In this document: piece after piece, positions 35,881-44,876 of the stretch
How the letters are laid out: each line of letters starts with the position of its first letter
Position numbering within the stretch: position 1 is the first letter of the stretch
DNA from: Patescibacteria group bacterium
GTDB taxonomy: Bacteria > Patescibacteriota > Gracilibacteria > UM-FILTER-43-11
DNA length: 64,000 nucleotides
Direction: 5' to 3'
Assembly: GCA_018817125.1 (NCBI GenBank)
Contig: JAHIUN010000012.1
Coordinates: 1 to 64,000, forward strand
Program-made: the position numbers and the translations under genes
The notes under the pieces: model-generated
Seen by the model: only the letters and a program-made list of their open reading frames with translations
The model's database searches: none
What the model was told of the DNA's origin: nothing

Positions 35881-37377
35881 TTACTCTTCAGCATGGCGCA
35901 TGACTTCACGGAAACGGATGTATTCAAAGAAACGAAGACCCGTCCATCGGCCAAGGCCGAGATTGACCACAATGAGGAGAAGGATAATTTCGGGATAACT
36001 TAAGATCAGATTTTGTAAAAACTGCCATTCCACCACCCAATAACAGATCAGGGAAACAGCGGTGGTCTCAACCATCAAAAGTACGGCCGCGTACACTCCC
36101 TTTCCGCTTTGAGCGCTCACAAATTTCTCTGCCAGTGTCGTCATAATAAGCATTGGGAATACTGCGATAGAAGCCAGTTCCTGAATATTCAGATAGGTGC
36201 CGAATCCGAGCATTAAAAGAATAATAAGGGTGGAAATAGTAAACACGATAGCAATACGTGGAATGTGAAGTAGCCGGACATGAGCAAAGGCTTTGCGTAA
36301 AATAGACCCTGTGAGCAGGATGATCACCAAAATCGCCAAACCGAATTTAAGGCCAAGTGCTAAAAAGGAAAGGGTAATAATAGAAGGCGTGTACAGGCCA
36401 AAAGTCGTCACGCCAATAACCTGCTTTAAAAACGCAATGATTGTGGCGATGACTGGCAGCATAAGAAGCAGCACAATCGTGTTACTGGGTACCCCCTGAG
36501 TGAGCATAAAATTGACCAAATAAGACATAAAATTCCATAGTCCGATATGCCGGGTCTCCGCATCAATCATGCGATATTCAGAAACCCCGTTTTTTAAGTC
36601 ATCCACAAAACTAGCAACGCTTGGGGCGCTGATCAGGTTATTCAGTTCGTATTCGCGCGTTAGTACGATGGTTTTAGGCGTGATGATGTTGTAGTTGCTC
36701 TGCATGATGCGGCTGAGCGTTTTTAGGTTCTTGTCGGAGATAACTACAATTGTTTTGTCTTTCAGAAAATCCTGAATTTCCGGTCGTTCGCGTATCAGGC
36801 GGGTCAGGGCGTTGATTCCGCTGCCACGGGTTGTCCAGATCGCGATGGTGTCGGCACTGGAAATCATATTCACTTGTTCCAAAAGTTTTTTGGATAAAGT
36901 TTCTTCGGACATAAACGCTGTGTTGCTGTCATAGCTCTCAATTACATTCACATAGGTGCCTTCTTTCAGCGCTTTGTCGGTGAGTTTTTCGACGCTTTCA
37001 CGACGATCGGTGACATCGGTTAAAAAGAGGATGAGTTTTTCATACGCGAACACGCTTCGGGTAATCGAGGCATTTTCGCCCTGTTGGCTCATGGTGAGTT
37101 TAACCATATATTCACCGGCTTTCGCGTATGAATGCACCACCTCACCTCCAAATTCCTGTGGGCTTCCATCTCCAAAATCCCACTGATAGCCAACAGGAGC
37201 TTCTTCGTCCGGAGCAAAAGACTGAGAAGCGTCCAGAATAATGTTTTTACCGACCTGTACCACATCGTTCGAATCAATCACCGCCCGGATGTCGTTGAGA
37301 TTGAAGGTTACTGTGGCATTGGCTGCATAAGGAAACAGGAAAAGCCCGATAAATAGAGTGAATAGGAATTTTCGCAT
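35881..37377 (-). CDS. PKD-domain 7TM protein of the ATP-grasp system
   Basis: 498 residues. Signal peptide (1-21), a PKD domain (25-110, VGYQWDFGDGSPQEFGG), an extracytoplasmic alpha/beta domain (115-275, VISDKNLKTLSRIM) and seven C-terminal membrane helices (290-490). The helices carry blocks of the 7TM family that accompanies RimK-like ligases (PF14402-type): TTFGLYTPSIITLSFLALGL, LLHIPRIAIVFTIS and VFPMLIMTTLAEKF. In proteobacteria the N-terminal part is an inactive transglutaminase; here it is a PKD plus Rossmann-like domain. It is upstream of, and on the same strand as, the ATP-grasp fusion. Confidence 0.78.
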   Translation of the reverse strand: MRKFLFTLFIGLFLFPYAANATVTFNLNDIRAVIDSNDVVQVGKNIILDASQSFAPDEEAPVGYQWDFGDGSPQEFGGEVVHSYAKAGEYMVKLTMSQQGENASITRSVFAYEKLILFLTDVTDRRESVEKLTDKALKEGTYVNVIESYDSNTAFMSEETLSKKLLEQVNMISSADTIAIWTTRGSGINALTRLIRERPEIQDFLKDKTIVVISDKNLKTLSRIMQSNYNIITPKTIVLTREYELNNLISAPSVASFVDDLKNGVSEYRMIDAETRHIGLWNFMSYLVNFMLTQGVPSNTIVLLLMLPVIATIIAFLKQVIGVTTFGLYTPSIITLSFLALGLKFGLAILVIILLTGSILRKAFAHVRLLHIPRIAIVFTISTLIILLMLGFGTYLNIQELASIAVFPMLIMTTLAEKFVSAQSGKGVYAAVLLMVETTAVSLICYWVVEWQFLQNLILSYPEIILLLIVVNLGLGRWTGLRFFEYIRFREVMRHAEE

Positions 37378-37471
37378 GATGAAAGAATTAATAGGGATTA
37401 ATCTTACCTGATGTTGTTCTTTAAAACACTGCTATTGTACCAAAAAAAGCTTTTTTTACTAAGCTCTCTTT

Positions 37472-37675
37472 ATGGATAAGGCGAGTGGAACCGGCTGTTT
37501 AAACCGGAGCATCACGGTTCGAACGGCTCATGCTTCTACTTCAGAAACCAATGAATCCATCTGGTGGAAGATACGTATTCCTGATACGCAAGCCTCCGGG
37601 TTCTACACAGGCTCAAATACCTTCGCGTCTACATTATCCAGCGCTTGTAGTGAAGGGTATGATCCGAGCCCGTAG
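37472..37675 (+). pseudogene. Remnant of a secreted repeat protein
   Basis: 67 open codons. IWWKIRIPDTQASGFYTGSN followed by TFAST resembles the strand pair WxIDIPxGQAxGTYTGTxTF seen in secreted beta-sandwich proteins. The start is not convincing, there is no signal peptide, and the ORF ends shortly after, so it looks like the 3' end of a lost gene. It is alone between two minus-strand genes. Confidence 0.35.
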
Positions 37676-37680
37676 TAATA

Positions 37681-37746
37681 AGAATTGCTTAAGAATAGCC
37701 TAAGGATAGCTTTAGCAATGCTTTAAACAATTCTTTAGCTATCCTT
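37681..37746. repeat. Inverted repeat, family F, copy 2
   Basis: AAGGATAGCT (37702-37711) and AGCTATCCTT (37737-37746) are perfect complements, with AGAATTGCTT and ACAATTCT words overlapping. It sits at the end of the VirD4-like gene, whose stop overlaps it. Confidence 0.7.
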
Positions 37747-40293
37747 TTATATTATCCCCAGCCGTGCCTCAATTTCCTGGTCGACAAACATCTTTTTACG
37801 ACCGTATTTCATGCGTGAGTATTTCTTGAGCACTTCAGACATTGCATCGGTACCCTGCGGATCCCAGATGGTCTGGATTGAGAAGGGGCGGGATGTGGCA
37901 TTGTGAATATTAAGTTTGATGTACGCGCTGTAATTCGCGATTCCAATGATGTCTTGTTCGGAGAGAAGTGGAGCGTATTCTTTCGCCAGATATTCAGCGT
38001 CGTCCGCGCCGACCTTAAAGCTAAGCATCGTACCCACGTTACCAAACACCGCGTCGCGGACACGGGTATCATCGTGACCTGTGGGTGTTTTGGTGAGCTG
38101 GGCAATGTACTGATGCGCCATGATGAGGGAAAGACGGTACTTTCGCGCTTCGGAAAGGATGGAGGCAAAAGTATCGGTTGCGAAATTCTGGAATTCATCA
38201 ACGTACATATAGAAATCCTTACGCTGCTCTTTGGGAATATTCTGCCGGCTCATGGCGGCCATATTGACCTTGTTTACAAAAATGAGACCAAGGAGCTGAG
38301 CATTTACATCACCGATTTTACCCTTGGATAGGTTGACCAGAAGGATCTTTTGATTATCCATGATCTCACGGATGTCGAACGCGCTTTTGGGCTGACCGAT
38401 GATATTGCGGATGGTGGTGTTGGTAATAAACGGACCGAATTTGGAGCTGAAATACGGAATCATTTCCTGTTTTTCACGTTCGCCGGTACTCGCGTATTCA
38501 TGCTCCCAAAACGAACGGACCACCGCGTTGGTGAGTTTAGATGTTTTGTATTTTAAGAACTCTTCGTCGGTAAATATGCGGGGCACATCAATCAAAGTCG
38601 CTCCCTCCTCTTCGTCTTCCATAAGGGTTAAACAGGCGTTACGGAAGTAATGCTGAATGCGGGGACCAAAGATCTCATCACCGAATAGCTTGATAAAGAT
38701 TTCCATCGCATCGAGAGAGGCGCGATCGCGCTCTTCCGGTGTATGGGCCTCAAGCAAATTCAATCCCATCGGCCGTTCAGTATCAGCCGGATCGAAAAGC
38801 ACAATATCTTTTGCCCGTTCTTTCTGGACGATCTTCAATGTATCTTCGACCAGGTCTCCATGCGGATCGATTAAACAGATGCCATCGCCATTCCATATAT
38901 CCTGGCGCGCCTGATAATTAAGGAGTACGGATTTACCGGAGCCGGATTTACCGATGATATATTGATGACGCGTGCGGTCGTCGGCCATAATACGGACCAT
39001 CTTTTCCTGACCGCGATACATACTTTTGCCGATGACCACGCCTTCGGTAGGCAGTTCCACAGGTGGCGGCAATACTTTGTACTGCAGCCATTTGATGATG
39101 GGGACCGGATTGTAACGGGAATCCGGGAAATGGATGATGGAAGCCAGCTCGTCCTGGGCAAATAAAGATTGCCTATGGAATATGCCCGGCATCCGACGAT
39201 TAAACAGATACTTCATCAGCGGATTATTGATGAAATCAAACGGCACAATACGGCGATTCTGGAACCAGTTAAGATAGGCGTCGTGATACACGCTGAATGC
39301 CACGTTGATGTTGTTAGTGATCTCAACTGCCCGCGCATTGGTGTCCGCCACACCGACCACACGAATGGAGGCATCAAAGCCGACTTGACCGGCTTTTTCA
39401 CCTATTTTCTTCAGCGCCTCTTCTTTAGAGGCCAGCATGCGGATATAACTGTCGCCCGAGGAAGCACCCGGCGCCATAGAACCGCCCTTACCCCCCGGCA
39501 GAAAGACACGAATGATATTAATCAAAAGCGCTAAAATCGGGCCGATAATAGGAATGGGGATTCTAAACGGAGGGGATTTTCTTTTAAATAAAAGCTCGCC
39601 AATGCGCTCTGTTTCTTTACGCCATTTTTCGGACGCCGCCGGATTAACGATGACCTGAATGGCTGCTTTTTCACTTACATCAAGCTTAGACAGCACATTT
39701 GCCACACCATTGAGGGGGTCTTCCTCCATCGACTTATAAGTGCTGATTGGATACCAGAAAGGACGCTTGGCATAAATAAAATAAGCTCTGGCTTTTTTTC
39801 CCTTTTCAAAAAGCTTATAGGACTCCTTGGATTGCTGAATATCAGCATCTTTATAAAAAGTGGTGATCTGTTTTTCAACAATATTCTTATAGTATTCGTT
39901 AGTGACCACATAAAAATTTAATTGCTGATTTTCCAAAAACAGTTCAATCGAAATGTTATCTGCCTGCCAGATCTTCGTTTTAATCATATTCCACAGGTTC
40001 ATTTCCCGGATTTCATACAACGCCCTATATAACTGAGCCATAATGCCGATTTTTTCTTTAAAGTCTTTTTCCGTCCTTTTCTCCTGGTCCATCTTGGAAT
40101 CACTGCGGGGCAGGGTGACCTTTAAATATACCAAATTTTTCGAGGTGTAATGCAAATGAAGTATGCGGGCAAACTGAAGGAGATAACGCAAAACATACCA
40201 ACCGCCCACGGCGATGAGCAGGGCCCATAGTCCGTAATTTTTCAGCCATTCAAAGGCAATCTGTCCGTAATGTTGATATTTTTCGAGGTCCAT
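37747..40293 (-). CDS. VirD4/TraG-like membrane-anchored ATPase
   Basis: 848 residues. One N-terminal membrane helix (about 15-36), a long N-terminal domain with DUF8128-like or pilus-ATPase-like character (60-400), and a C-terminal RecA-like motor: Walker A IIGKSGSGKSVLL (near 455), ICLIDPHGDLV, Walker B FYMYVDEFQNF (near 700) and MAHQYIAQL. These are the features of type IV secretion coupling proteins. No relaxase or other conjugation gene is nearby. In CPR genomes such an ATPase is common as a single gene and may serve DNA uptake or a pilus-like machine; that role is inference. Confidence 0.85.
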   Translation of the reverse strand: MDLEKYQHYGQIAFEWLKNYGLWALLIAVGGWYVLRYLLQFARILHLHYTSKNLVYLKVTLPRSDSKMDQEKRTEKDFKEKIGIMAQLYRALYEIREMNLWNMIKTKIWQADNISIELFLENQQLNFYVVTNEYYKNIVEKQITTFYKDADIQQSKESYKLFEKGKKARAYFIYAKRPFWYPISTYKSMEEDPLNGVANVLSKLDVSEKAAIQVIVNPAASEKWRKETERIGELLFKRKSPPFRIPIPIIGPILALLINIIRVFLPGGKGGSMAPGASSGDSYIRMLASKEEALKKIGEKAGQVGFDASIRVVGVADTNARAVEITNNINVAFSVYHDAYLNWFQNRRIVPFDFINNPLMKYLFNRRMPGIFHRQSLFAQDELASIIHFPDSRYNPVPIIKWLQYKVLPPPVELPTEGVVIGKSMYRGQEKMVRIMADDRTRHQYIIGKSGSGKSVLLNYQARQDIWNGDGICLIDPHGDLVEDTLKIVQKERAKDIVLFDPADTERPMGLNLLEAHTPEERDRASLDAMEIFIKLFGDEIFGPRIQHYFRNACLTLMEDEEEGATLIDVPRIFTDEEFLKYKTSKLTNAVVRSFWEHEYASTGEREKQEMIPYFSSKFGPFITNTTIRNIIGQPKSAFDIREIMDNQKILLVNLSKGKIGDVNAQLLGLIFVNKVNMAAMSRQNIPKEQRKDFYMYVDEFQNFATDTFASILSEARKYRLSLIMAHQYIAQLTKTPTGHDDTRVRDAVFGNVGTMLSFKVGADDAEYLAKEYAPLLSEQDIIGIANYSAYIKLNIHNATSRPFSIQTIWDPQGTDAMSEVLKKYSRMKYGRKKMFVDQEIEARLGII

Positions 40294-40306
40294 TTATTGT
40301 GGTTTT

Positions 40307-41308
40307 TTAATCCAGTTGAAATTCTTCAATGATTTTTAAAATATCGCTAAGTTGCTCATCATCCATAGATTCAAGGAATGAATCTGGACTATAATAATCT
40401 TCAAGCGCCTTTTCTAACTCTTCTTCCGCCAAATCTGCCTGTTCGGCATCTTCATCACTAATATTTATTTTATAGGTTTTTTCATAATCCACTTCGGCAT
40501 TGCTGAGAATTTCAGTCATTTTAGAAAGTGGCGTGCTTAGTTTTCCCAATAATTCATCCGAAAGATGGGTGGCTATGCTTCTCAGTTCCCGATGTACATC
40601 TTCGGGCGTCCTCAAATAATTTGCCCGAGCAATGAGGTCTTCCATTTTTTCACGCCATTGATCTTGCGTTTCCCTTGCCTCCTCCATCCGATAGGTTGGC
40701 TGTGATACTTCGTCTTCTTTTCTTCTCTGGCCCCTTTCTCTTTTGCGGACACCTTTCTGAATAGCCTTCAGCGCCTGCCAAATAGACTTTCTTTTTTCTT
40801 CCCATGAAAATTCCAAGGGGTATTCCTCGGATTTCCCGTCAGAATAATTAAAAATGACCATGGCTGGGTTTTTCCCGCGACGATAGGGTTTAATTTCATA
40901 GCTTTTTGCCTCCTTAAAACGTTCCACAAGCGCTTTCATATCAGTGACTTCCTGTAACAGCTGGAGCCGTTTAACAGAATCCTTGACAGTGTGATATTTA
41001 ATTTCAGGAAGCTTATTTAGGAATTTTTCACCTAGCTCATCAATAAAAATTTTTAATCTTACGACTTTGCTTACATCTAATTCCGCCAAGGAGCAGATAC
41101 TCTGCTCAAGAATTTTTTCGCCAGTTTTTTTGGTTGTATCGCAGGTATCCCTGGTATATTTTAGAAAATCAGCTGCTTCTAAGGCTTCATTCCAGGATAT
41201 TTCTTCCCCTTCCCCGACTCCCGGGACAGGAGAAACCTCCGGAGCGACATCTTTCCATACAAATCGTGCATTTTTAATTAGATCTATATTGTATTGGAAA
41301 TTGGTCAT
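40307..41308 (-). CDS. Coiled-coil hypothetical protein cotranscribed with the VirD4-like ATPase
   Basis: 333 residues, mostly charged helix, no membrane segment or signal. A proline/glycine-rich stretch near 20-35, a helical middle with a very basic patch (KGVRKRERGQRRKEDEV, about 200-215) and an acidic C-terminus (EDAEQADLAEEELEKALEDY). No family is recognised. It ends 13 bases before the ATPase start on the same strand, so an operon and a joint role are likely. Confidence 0.6.
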   Translation of the reverse strand: MTNFQYNIDLIKNARFVWKDVAPEVSPVPGVGEGEEISWNEALEAADFLKYTRDTCDTTKKTGEKILEQSICSLAELDVSKVVRLKIFIDELGEKFLNKLPEIKYHTVKDSVKRLQLLQEVTDMKALVERFKEAKSYEIKPYRRGKNPAMVIFNYSDGKSEEYPLEFSWEEKRKSIWQALKAIQKGVRKRERGQRRKEDEVSQPTYRMEEARETQDQWREKMEDLIARANYLRTPEDVHRELRSIATHLSDELLGKLSTPLSKMTEILSNAEVDYEKTYKINISDEDAEQADLAEEELEKALEDYYSPDSFLESMDDEQLSDILKIIEEFQLD

Positions 41309-41418
41309 TGAAAATTGGTCATTAATTTAATCTATATATTATACCAAATTTTCTCTCTGAAAACAAGGGTGAAATCATTTCAGATTTCTGATTTCTGAAT
41401 TCTGAAATGAGTATTGGC

Positions 41419-41448
41419 TTGCCAAAAATAGTGGTGGTTCGCTATTAT
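41419..41448 (+). promoter_or_regulatory. Promoter for recJ
   Basis: TTGCCA, 18-base spacer, TATTAT; 26 bases before the ATG at 41475. Confidence 0.5.
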
Positions 41449-41474
41449 GACCTCCGATCTTGACTGAGAATAAT

Positions 41475-43142
41475 ATGAGTCTATTAGGTAAAAAATGGGT
41501 TATTAGGAATAGTGATGAGAGTCTGAATATTATTGCAAAGCTACTTCAGAATAGAGGTATTGATTCCCCCGAAAAGGCGGAATGGTTTTTTAATGGCACT
41601 CTCAAAAATCTTCATGACCCCAAGCTGTTAAAGGGAATTGAGAAAGCGGCGGAACGAATTGAGAAAGCCGTTGAAAATAAAGAAAAAATCATGGTTTTTG
41701 GGGATTACGATGTGGACGGTGTCACCGCCACGGCGATTTTGTATGATTTTTTGAAAAAGGCCGGAGCCGATGTGCATTATTCCCTGCCCAATCGGGATAA
41801 AGATGGTTATGGCTTAAAAGATTACTTCATCCGCCGCTTTAAGGAGGAAGATGTTCAGTTGATTGTAACGGTTGACTGTGGAACTTCGAGTTTTAATGAG
41901 GTGCAGTTGGCCAATGAGCTGGGGATGGAAGTGATTGTGACTGACCATCATAGTATTCCCGAGAAACTCCCGCCCGCGTATATCATTGTTAACCCCCACC
42001 GTTCAGATTGTGAATATCCGAATAAAGACATCTGTGGTTCGACGGTGGCTTATAAACTTGTTTCTCTATTGGCTCGTGACCTGTGGCCAACTGAAAAAGC
42101 GGAGGAATATTTAGATCATCAGCTTGGAATTGTGGCTCTGGGGGTGGTGGGTGACTGCATGGCCTTAACAGGAGAGAACCGGATTCTGGTCAGCGAGGGC
42201 ATTAAGCGACTGACAGATGGCAGAAATCCAGGTGTCTTGGCCTTGCTGGAGAAGGCGAATATTTCTTACGGAAAAATCACCAGCACAACAATTGGCTTTC
42301 AGATTGGTCCACGCCTCAACGCGGCGGGTCGGCTGGACGATCCTCAGCATGCCTTTGAGCTATTAATCGGTAATCTGGATAAGGCACAAACTTTAAATGA
42401 TCTGAACGATAAGCGACGGCAGATGACTTATGACTATATAAAAGAAGCCGTGAAGGAAATCGAACAAATGGAATCCATTCCCAATATCATCGTACTCCAT
42501 AACAAAAAGTGGCAGGCGGGTTTGTTGGGTTTGATTGCGAATGGGGTTTCGGAAAAATTCAACCGCCCCACCATTGCCATGCAGGAGAAGGAAGATGAAA
42601 TGATTGCTTCGATGCGAAGCGTGAATAATTTTGACATTACTACCGCTCTGCGTGAAACCACCAGTGATCTGTTTACTGCCTTTGGAGGGCACGCGATGGC
42701 AGGAGGATTTACCATGCCTAAGACGAATATGGATGAATTTTTGAAACGGGTTAAGACTGTGGGAGAAGAACGGATTAACCCCGATGAATTCGTAAACACC
42801 CTCGACATTGACTGTGAGGTGAAGGAGGAAGAATTAAGTTTTGAGACGTGCCACAAACTCAACCGGCTGGAACCTTTCGGTGCGGAAAATCCGGAACCGA
42901 CCCTGCTGATTAAAAACGCCAAAATCCTCGACATCCGACCTGTCGGCAAAGGGGAACATCTTCATTTGCCCATCCAGCATGGCGATAAAACCGTGGGGGC
43001 GATTGCCTTCCGTTTTGGCAAGCATCTTGATAAAATTGACCCGACAAAACCCTACGACATCGTGTTCAATCTGGAGATCAATGAATGGAACGGTCACCAA
43101 AAACTGCAGATGAAAGTGGTGGATTTGAAACCATCTGAATAA
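41475..43142 (+). CDS. recJ: Single-stranded-DNA-specific exonuclease RecJ
   Basis: 555 residues. RecJ degrades single-stranded DNA 5' to 3' in recombination and repair. DHH-family motifs are in order: VFGDYDVDGVTATAIL, VTVDCGTSS, EVIVTDHHSIPE (DHH), GVVGDCMAL, then the DHHA1 domain GGHAMAGGF and the OB-fold-like C-terminus (LEINEWNGHQKLQMKV). I start at the ATG at 41475 (MSLLGKKWVI), the usual N-terminus; a TTG at 41460 would add five residues. Confidence 0.94.
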   Translation: MSLLGKKWVIRNSDESLNIIAKLLQNRGIDSPEKAEWFFNGTLKNLHDPKLLKGIEKAAERIEKAVENKEKIMVFGDYDVDGVTATAILYDFLKKAGADVHYSLPNRDKDGYGLKDYFIRRFKEEDVQLIVTVDCGTSSFNEVQLANELGMEVIVTDHHSIPEKLPPAYIIVNPHRSDCEYPNKDICGSTVAYKLVSLLARDLWPTEKAEEYLDHQLGIVALGVVGDCMALTGENRILVSEGIKRLTDGRNPGVLALLEKANISYGKITSTTIGFQIGPRLNAAGRLDDPQHAFELLIGNLDKAQTLNDLNDKRRQMTYDYIKEAVKEIEQMESIPNIIVLHNKKWQAGLLGLIANGVSEKFNRPTIAMQEKEDEMIASMRSVNNFDITTALRETTSDLFTAFGGHAMAGGFTMPKTNMDEFLKRVKTVGEERINPDEFVNTLDIDCEVKEEELSFETCHKLNRLEPFGAENPEPTLLIKNAKILDIRPVGKGEHLHLPIQHGDKTVGAIAFRFGKHLDKIDPTKPYDIVFNLEINEWNGHQKLQMKVVDLKPSE

Positions 43143-43154
43143 TTAAATCTAATT

Positions 43155-43262
43155 GGAGGCCTTTCGCCTACGGCGAAGGAGACCTAATGGGAGACCTAAT
43201 TGTTGGGAAACTGACTAACCCCAATTAGGCCCCCAATTAGGCCCCCAATTAGGCCCCCAATT
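43155..43262. repeat. Family E repeat block: inverted and tandem, no gene inside
   Basis: GGAGACCTAATGGGAGACCTAA words on the left face CCCCAATTAGG words on the right, 12-bp units in 3.5 tandem copies (about 43220-43262). A TTTCGCC-tac-GGCGAA hairpin sits at the left end. The same words bracket the S23 gene at 45.8 kb. Confidence 0.85.
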
Positions 43263-43269
43263 ATTAAAT

Positions 43270-44442
43270 ATGAAACTTAAATTAATATTAAAAGACGGCA
43301 CTGAGGTAATTGGAGAGTCGTTTGGTTTTTTGCCCAACTTCGCTAAAGCTTCGTCGGGCAGGTCAAAAGGCGAAGTGGATGGAGAGGTGGTTTTTAACAC
43401 GGGCATGGTTGGGTATCCGGAAACGTTTACGGATCCCAGTTATCGAGGGCAGATTTTGGTTTGTACGTATCCGATGATCGGGAATTACGGCTTTCCTTCG
43501 GAAAGAAACTTAAAACTCTCTTCGAGCCTGAGCCTCAGAGCCGAAGGCGAAACTCTAAACTCTAAAGTATCTGAACTTCTTGAAAGTAATAAATGTCATT
43601 TGCGCGGTATTATTGTGAGCGAGTATTGCGAGGAACCGTCTCACTGGCAGGCAAAAAAAACGCTGGCGGATTTCTTAAAAAAACACAAAATCCCGGCCAT
43701 TCAGGGGGTGGATACACGGGCATTGACGCAAAAACTTCGGGAGCATGGAGTGATGCTTGGTAAGATTGTTCCGGAAACAACAAAATACAGCAAGCAGATG
43801 ATCTTCAGCGATCCGAATCTGGATAATCTGGTGGCGGAAGTCTCTCCTAAAAAAGAACAGGTGTTACTGCCAAAAGGACGACACAAATGCACTGTGGCAC
43901 TACTGGACTGCGGGATTAAACACAATATTATCCGTCACTTTTTAGATCGAGGATGCAAGGTGATCCGCCTGCCGTGGAATTATGATATTGCGAAGCTGAA
44001 TGGCAAATATGACGGATTGTTTATCAGCAACGGACCCGGCGACCCTAAAACGGTCATGAAGACGACTGACTCCATCAAATATGTGATGAAGGAAAATAAA
44101 CCGATCTTCGGCATCTGTTTGGGATGTCAGCTGATGGCTTTAGCGGTGGGCGGGGACACGTACAAATTAAAATACGGCCATCGTTCCGCCAACCAACCTT
44201 GTATAGATGAAAAGACGAAGCGATGTTACATCACTTCGCAAAATCACGGATTTGCCGTGAACTGGAAGACCATGCCAAAAAGCTGGAAAGTGTGGTTTAA
44301 AAATGCGAATGACGGAACCGTGGAGGGCATTAAACACGCTACCAAACCCTGGTTTGCTGTCCAGTTCCACCCCGAAGCCAGCCCCGGCCCCGAAGACCCA
44401 GCCTACTTGTTTGATGAGTTTGTGAATAAATTAACGAATTAA
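43270..44442 (+). CDS. carA: Carbamoyl-phosphate synthase small subunit with repeat-derived insertions
   Basis: 390 residues. CarA hydrolyses glutamine to give ammonia for carbamoyl phosphate. The N-terminal domain (VDGEVVFNTGMVGYPETF) and the class I amidotransferase (GICLGCQLMALAVGG with the catalytic Cys, QFHPEASPGPED with the His/Glu) are intact. Two extra segments are absent from typical CarA: LPNFAKASSGRSK (near 22-35) and SSSLSLRAEGETLNSK (near 80-98). Both are encoded by imperfect palindromes and keep the frame. No carB is in the window, so the partner subunit is elsewhere. The ATG has no ribosome-binding site. Confidence 0.93.
   Translation: MKLKLILKDGTEVIGESFGFLPNFAKASSGRSKGEVDGEVVFNTGMVGYPETFTDPSYRGQILVCTYPMIGNYGFPSERNLKLSSSLSLRAEGETLNSKVSELLESNKCHLRGIIVSEYCEEPSHWQAKKTLADFLKKHKIPAIQGVDTRALTQKLREHGVMLGKIVPETTKYSKQMIFSDPNLDNLVAEVSPKKEQVLLPKGRHKCTVALLDCGIKHNIIRHFLDRGCKVIRLPWNYDIAKLNGKYDGLFISNGPGDPKTVMKTTDSIKYVMKENKPIFGICLGCQLMALAVGGDTYKLKYGHRSANQPCIDEKTKRCYITSQNHGFAVNWKTMPKSWKVWFKNANDGTVEGIKHATKPWFAVQFHPEASPGPEDPAYLFDEFVNKLTN
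43332..43359. repeat. Palindromic insertion in carA, site 1
   Basis: GCCCAACTTCGCT and AGCTTCGTCGGGC are imperfect complements around AA. It encodes residues inserted between beta strands of the CarA N-terminal domain. Confidence 0.65.
43522..43544. repeat. Palindromic insertion in carA, site 2
   Basis: TCGAGCCTGAG-c-CTCAGAGCCGA, imperfect arms (8 of 11 pairs). It encodes part of the extra segment after MIGNYGF. Confidence 0.55.
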
Positions 44443-44477
44443 CGAGATGACATTTGTCATATCGTTAATTGTATTCG

Positions 44478-44516
44478 AAAAACCCCGCCTTATATCCAAT
44501 CGGATAGCGGGGTTTT
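44478..44516. terminator. Bidirectional terminator of carA and the 44545 gene
   Basis: AAAAACCCCGC and GCGGGGTTTT arms with TATCC/GGATA inside; T runs on both strands. Confidence 0.85.
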
Positions 44517-44531
44517 CCTTTGATGTTACTT
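44517..44531. repeat. 15-bp inverted repeat, left arm
   Basis: CCTTTGATGTTACTT; the exact complement lies at 44808-44822, on the other side of the 44545 gene. Confidence 0.93.
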
Positions 44532-44544
44532 GTACATATTTCAG

Positions 44545-44742
44545 TCATTCATTTGACCCATTCCTGCAAATCAGGATTAATCCTGGGATGAGGAGAAGGG
44601 CGAGGGGTAGGTAGCGGAGCCACTGGTACTCCGGATACATCTCGGCCAGCTTCATCGGCCCCATGAGCAGGAAGAAGATCGCGGGGAGCAGTAGCGCCAC
44701 CGCAATCGACTTCAGAACATCTACTGCTTTATTGGTCTCCAT
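44545..44742 (-). CDS. Small two-helix membrane protein in an inverted-repeat cassette
   Basis: 65 residues with two hydrophobic helices (IAVALLLPAIFFLLMG and YLPLALLLIPGLILIC) joined by a short acidic/aromatic loop (EMYPEYQW). No family is recognised. GAGAGGTGA lies five bases before the ATG, a strong ribosome-binding site. A promoter (44877-44905) and a terminator frame it, and a perfect 15-bp inverted repeat (44517-44531/44808-44822) brackets it within the same transcript. Confidence 0.65.
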   Translation of the reverse strand: METNKAVDVLKSIAVALLLPAIFFLLMGPMKLAEMYPEYQWLRYLPLALLLIPGLILICRNGSNE

Positions 44743-44807
44743 TAATCACCTCTCTTTGGGATGTATTAAAAAAGCGACCCTTCAGTTTAATACCTTTTTT
44801 CAGGATT

Positions 44808-44822
44808 AAGTAACATCAAAGG
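44808..44822. repeat. 15-bp inverted repeat, right arm
   Basis: AAGTAACATCAAAGG, the exact complement of 44517-44531. Confidence 0.93.
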
Positions 44823-44876
44823 TTTTAAAGACCAACACCACCCACAGCGCTAGGCTCGGGTAATATTAGGCGTTGG

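Noticed and set aside
37747-41308. Conjugative element
   Set aside because: Only the VirD4-like ATPase and a coiled-coil partner are present; no relaxase, VirB4 pair, integrase or origin is visible.
43155-43262. Possible CRISPR array from the 12-bp CCCCAATTAGGC repeats
   Set aside because: Units are contiguous and lack unique spacers; no cas genes are in the window. It is a tandem and inverted repeat.
43270-44442. Treating carA insertions as frameshift damage
   Set aside because: The frame is continuous and both catalytic domains are intact; the extra residues match palindromic DNA instead.
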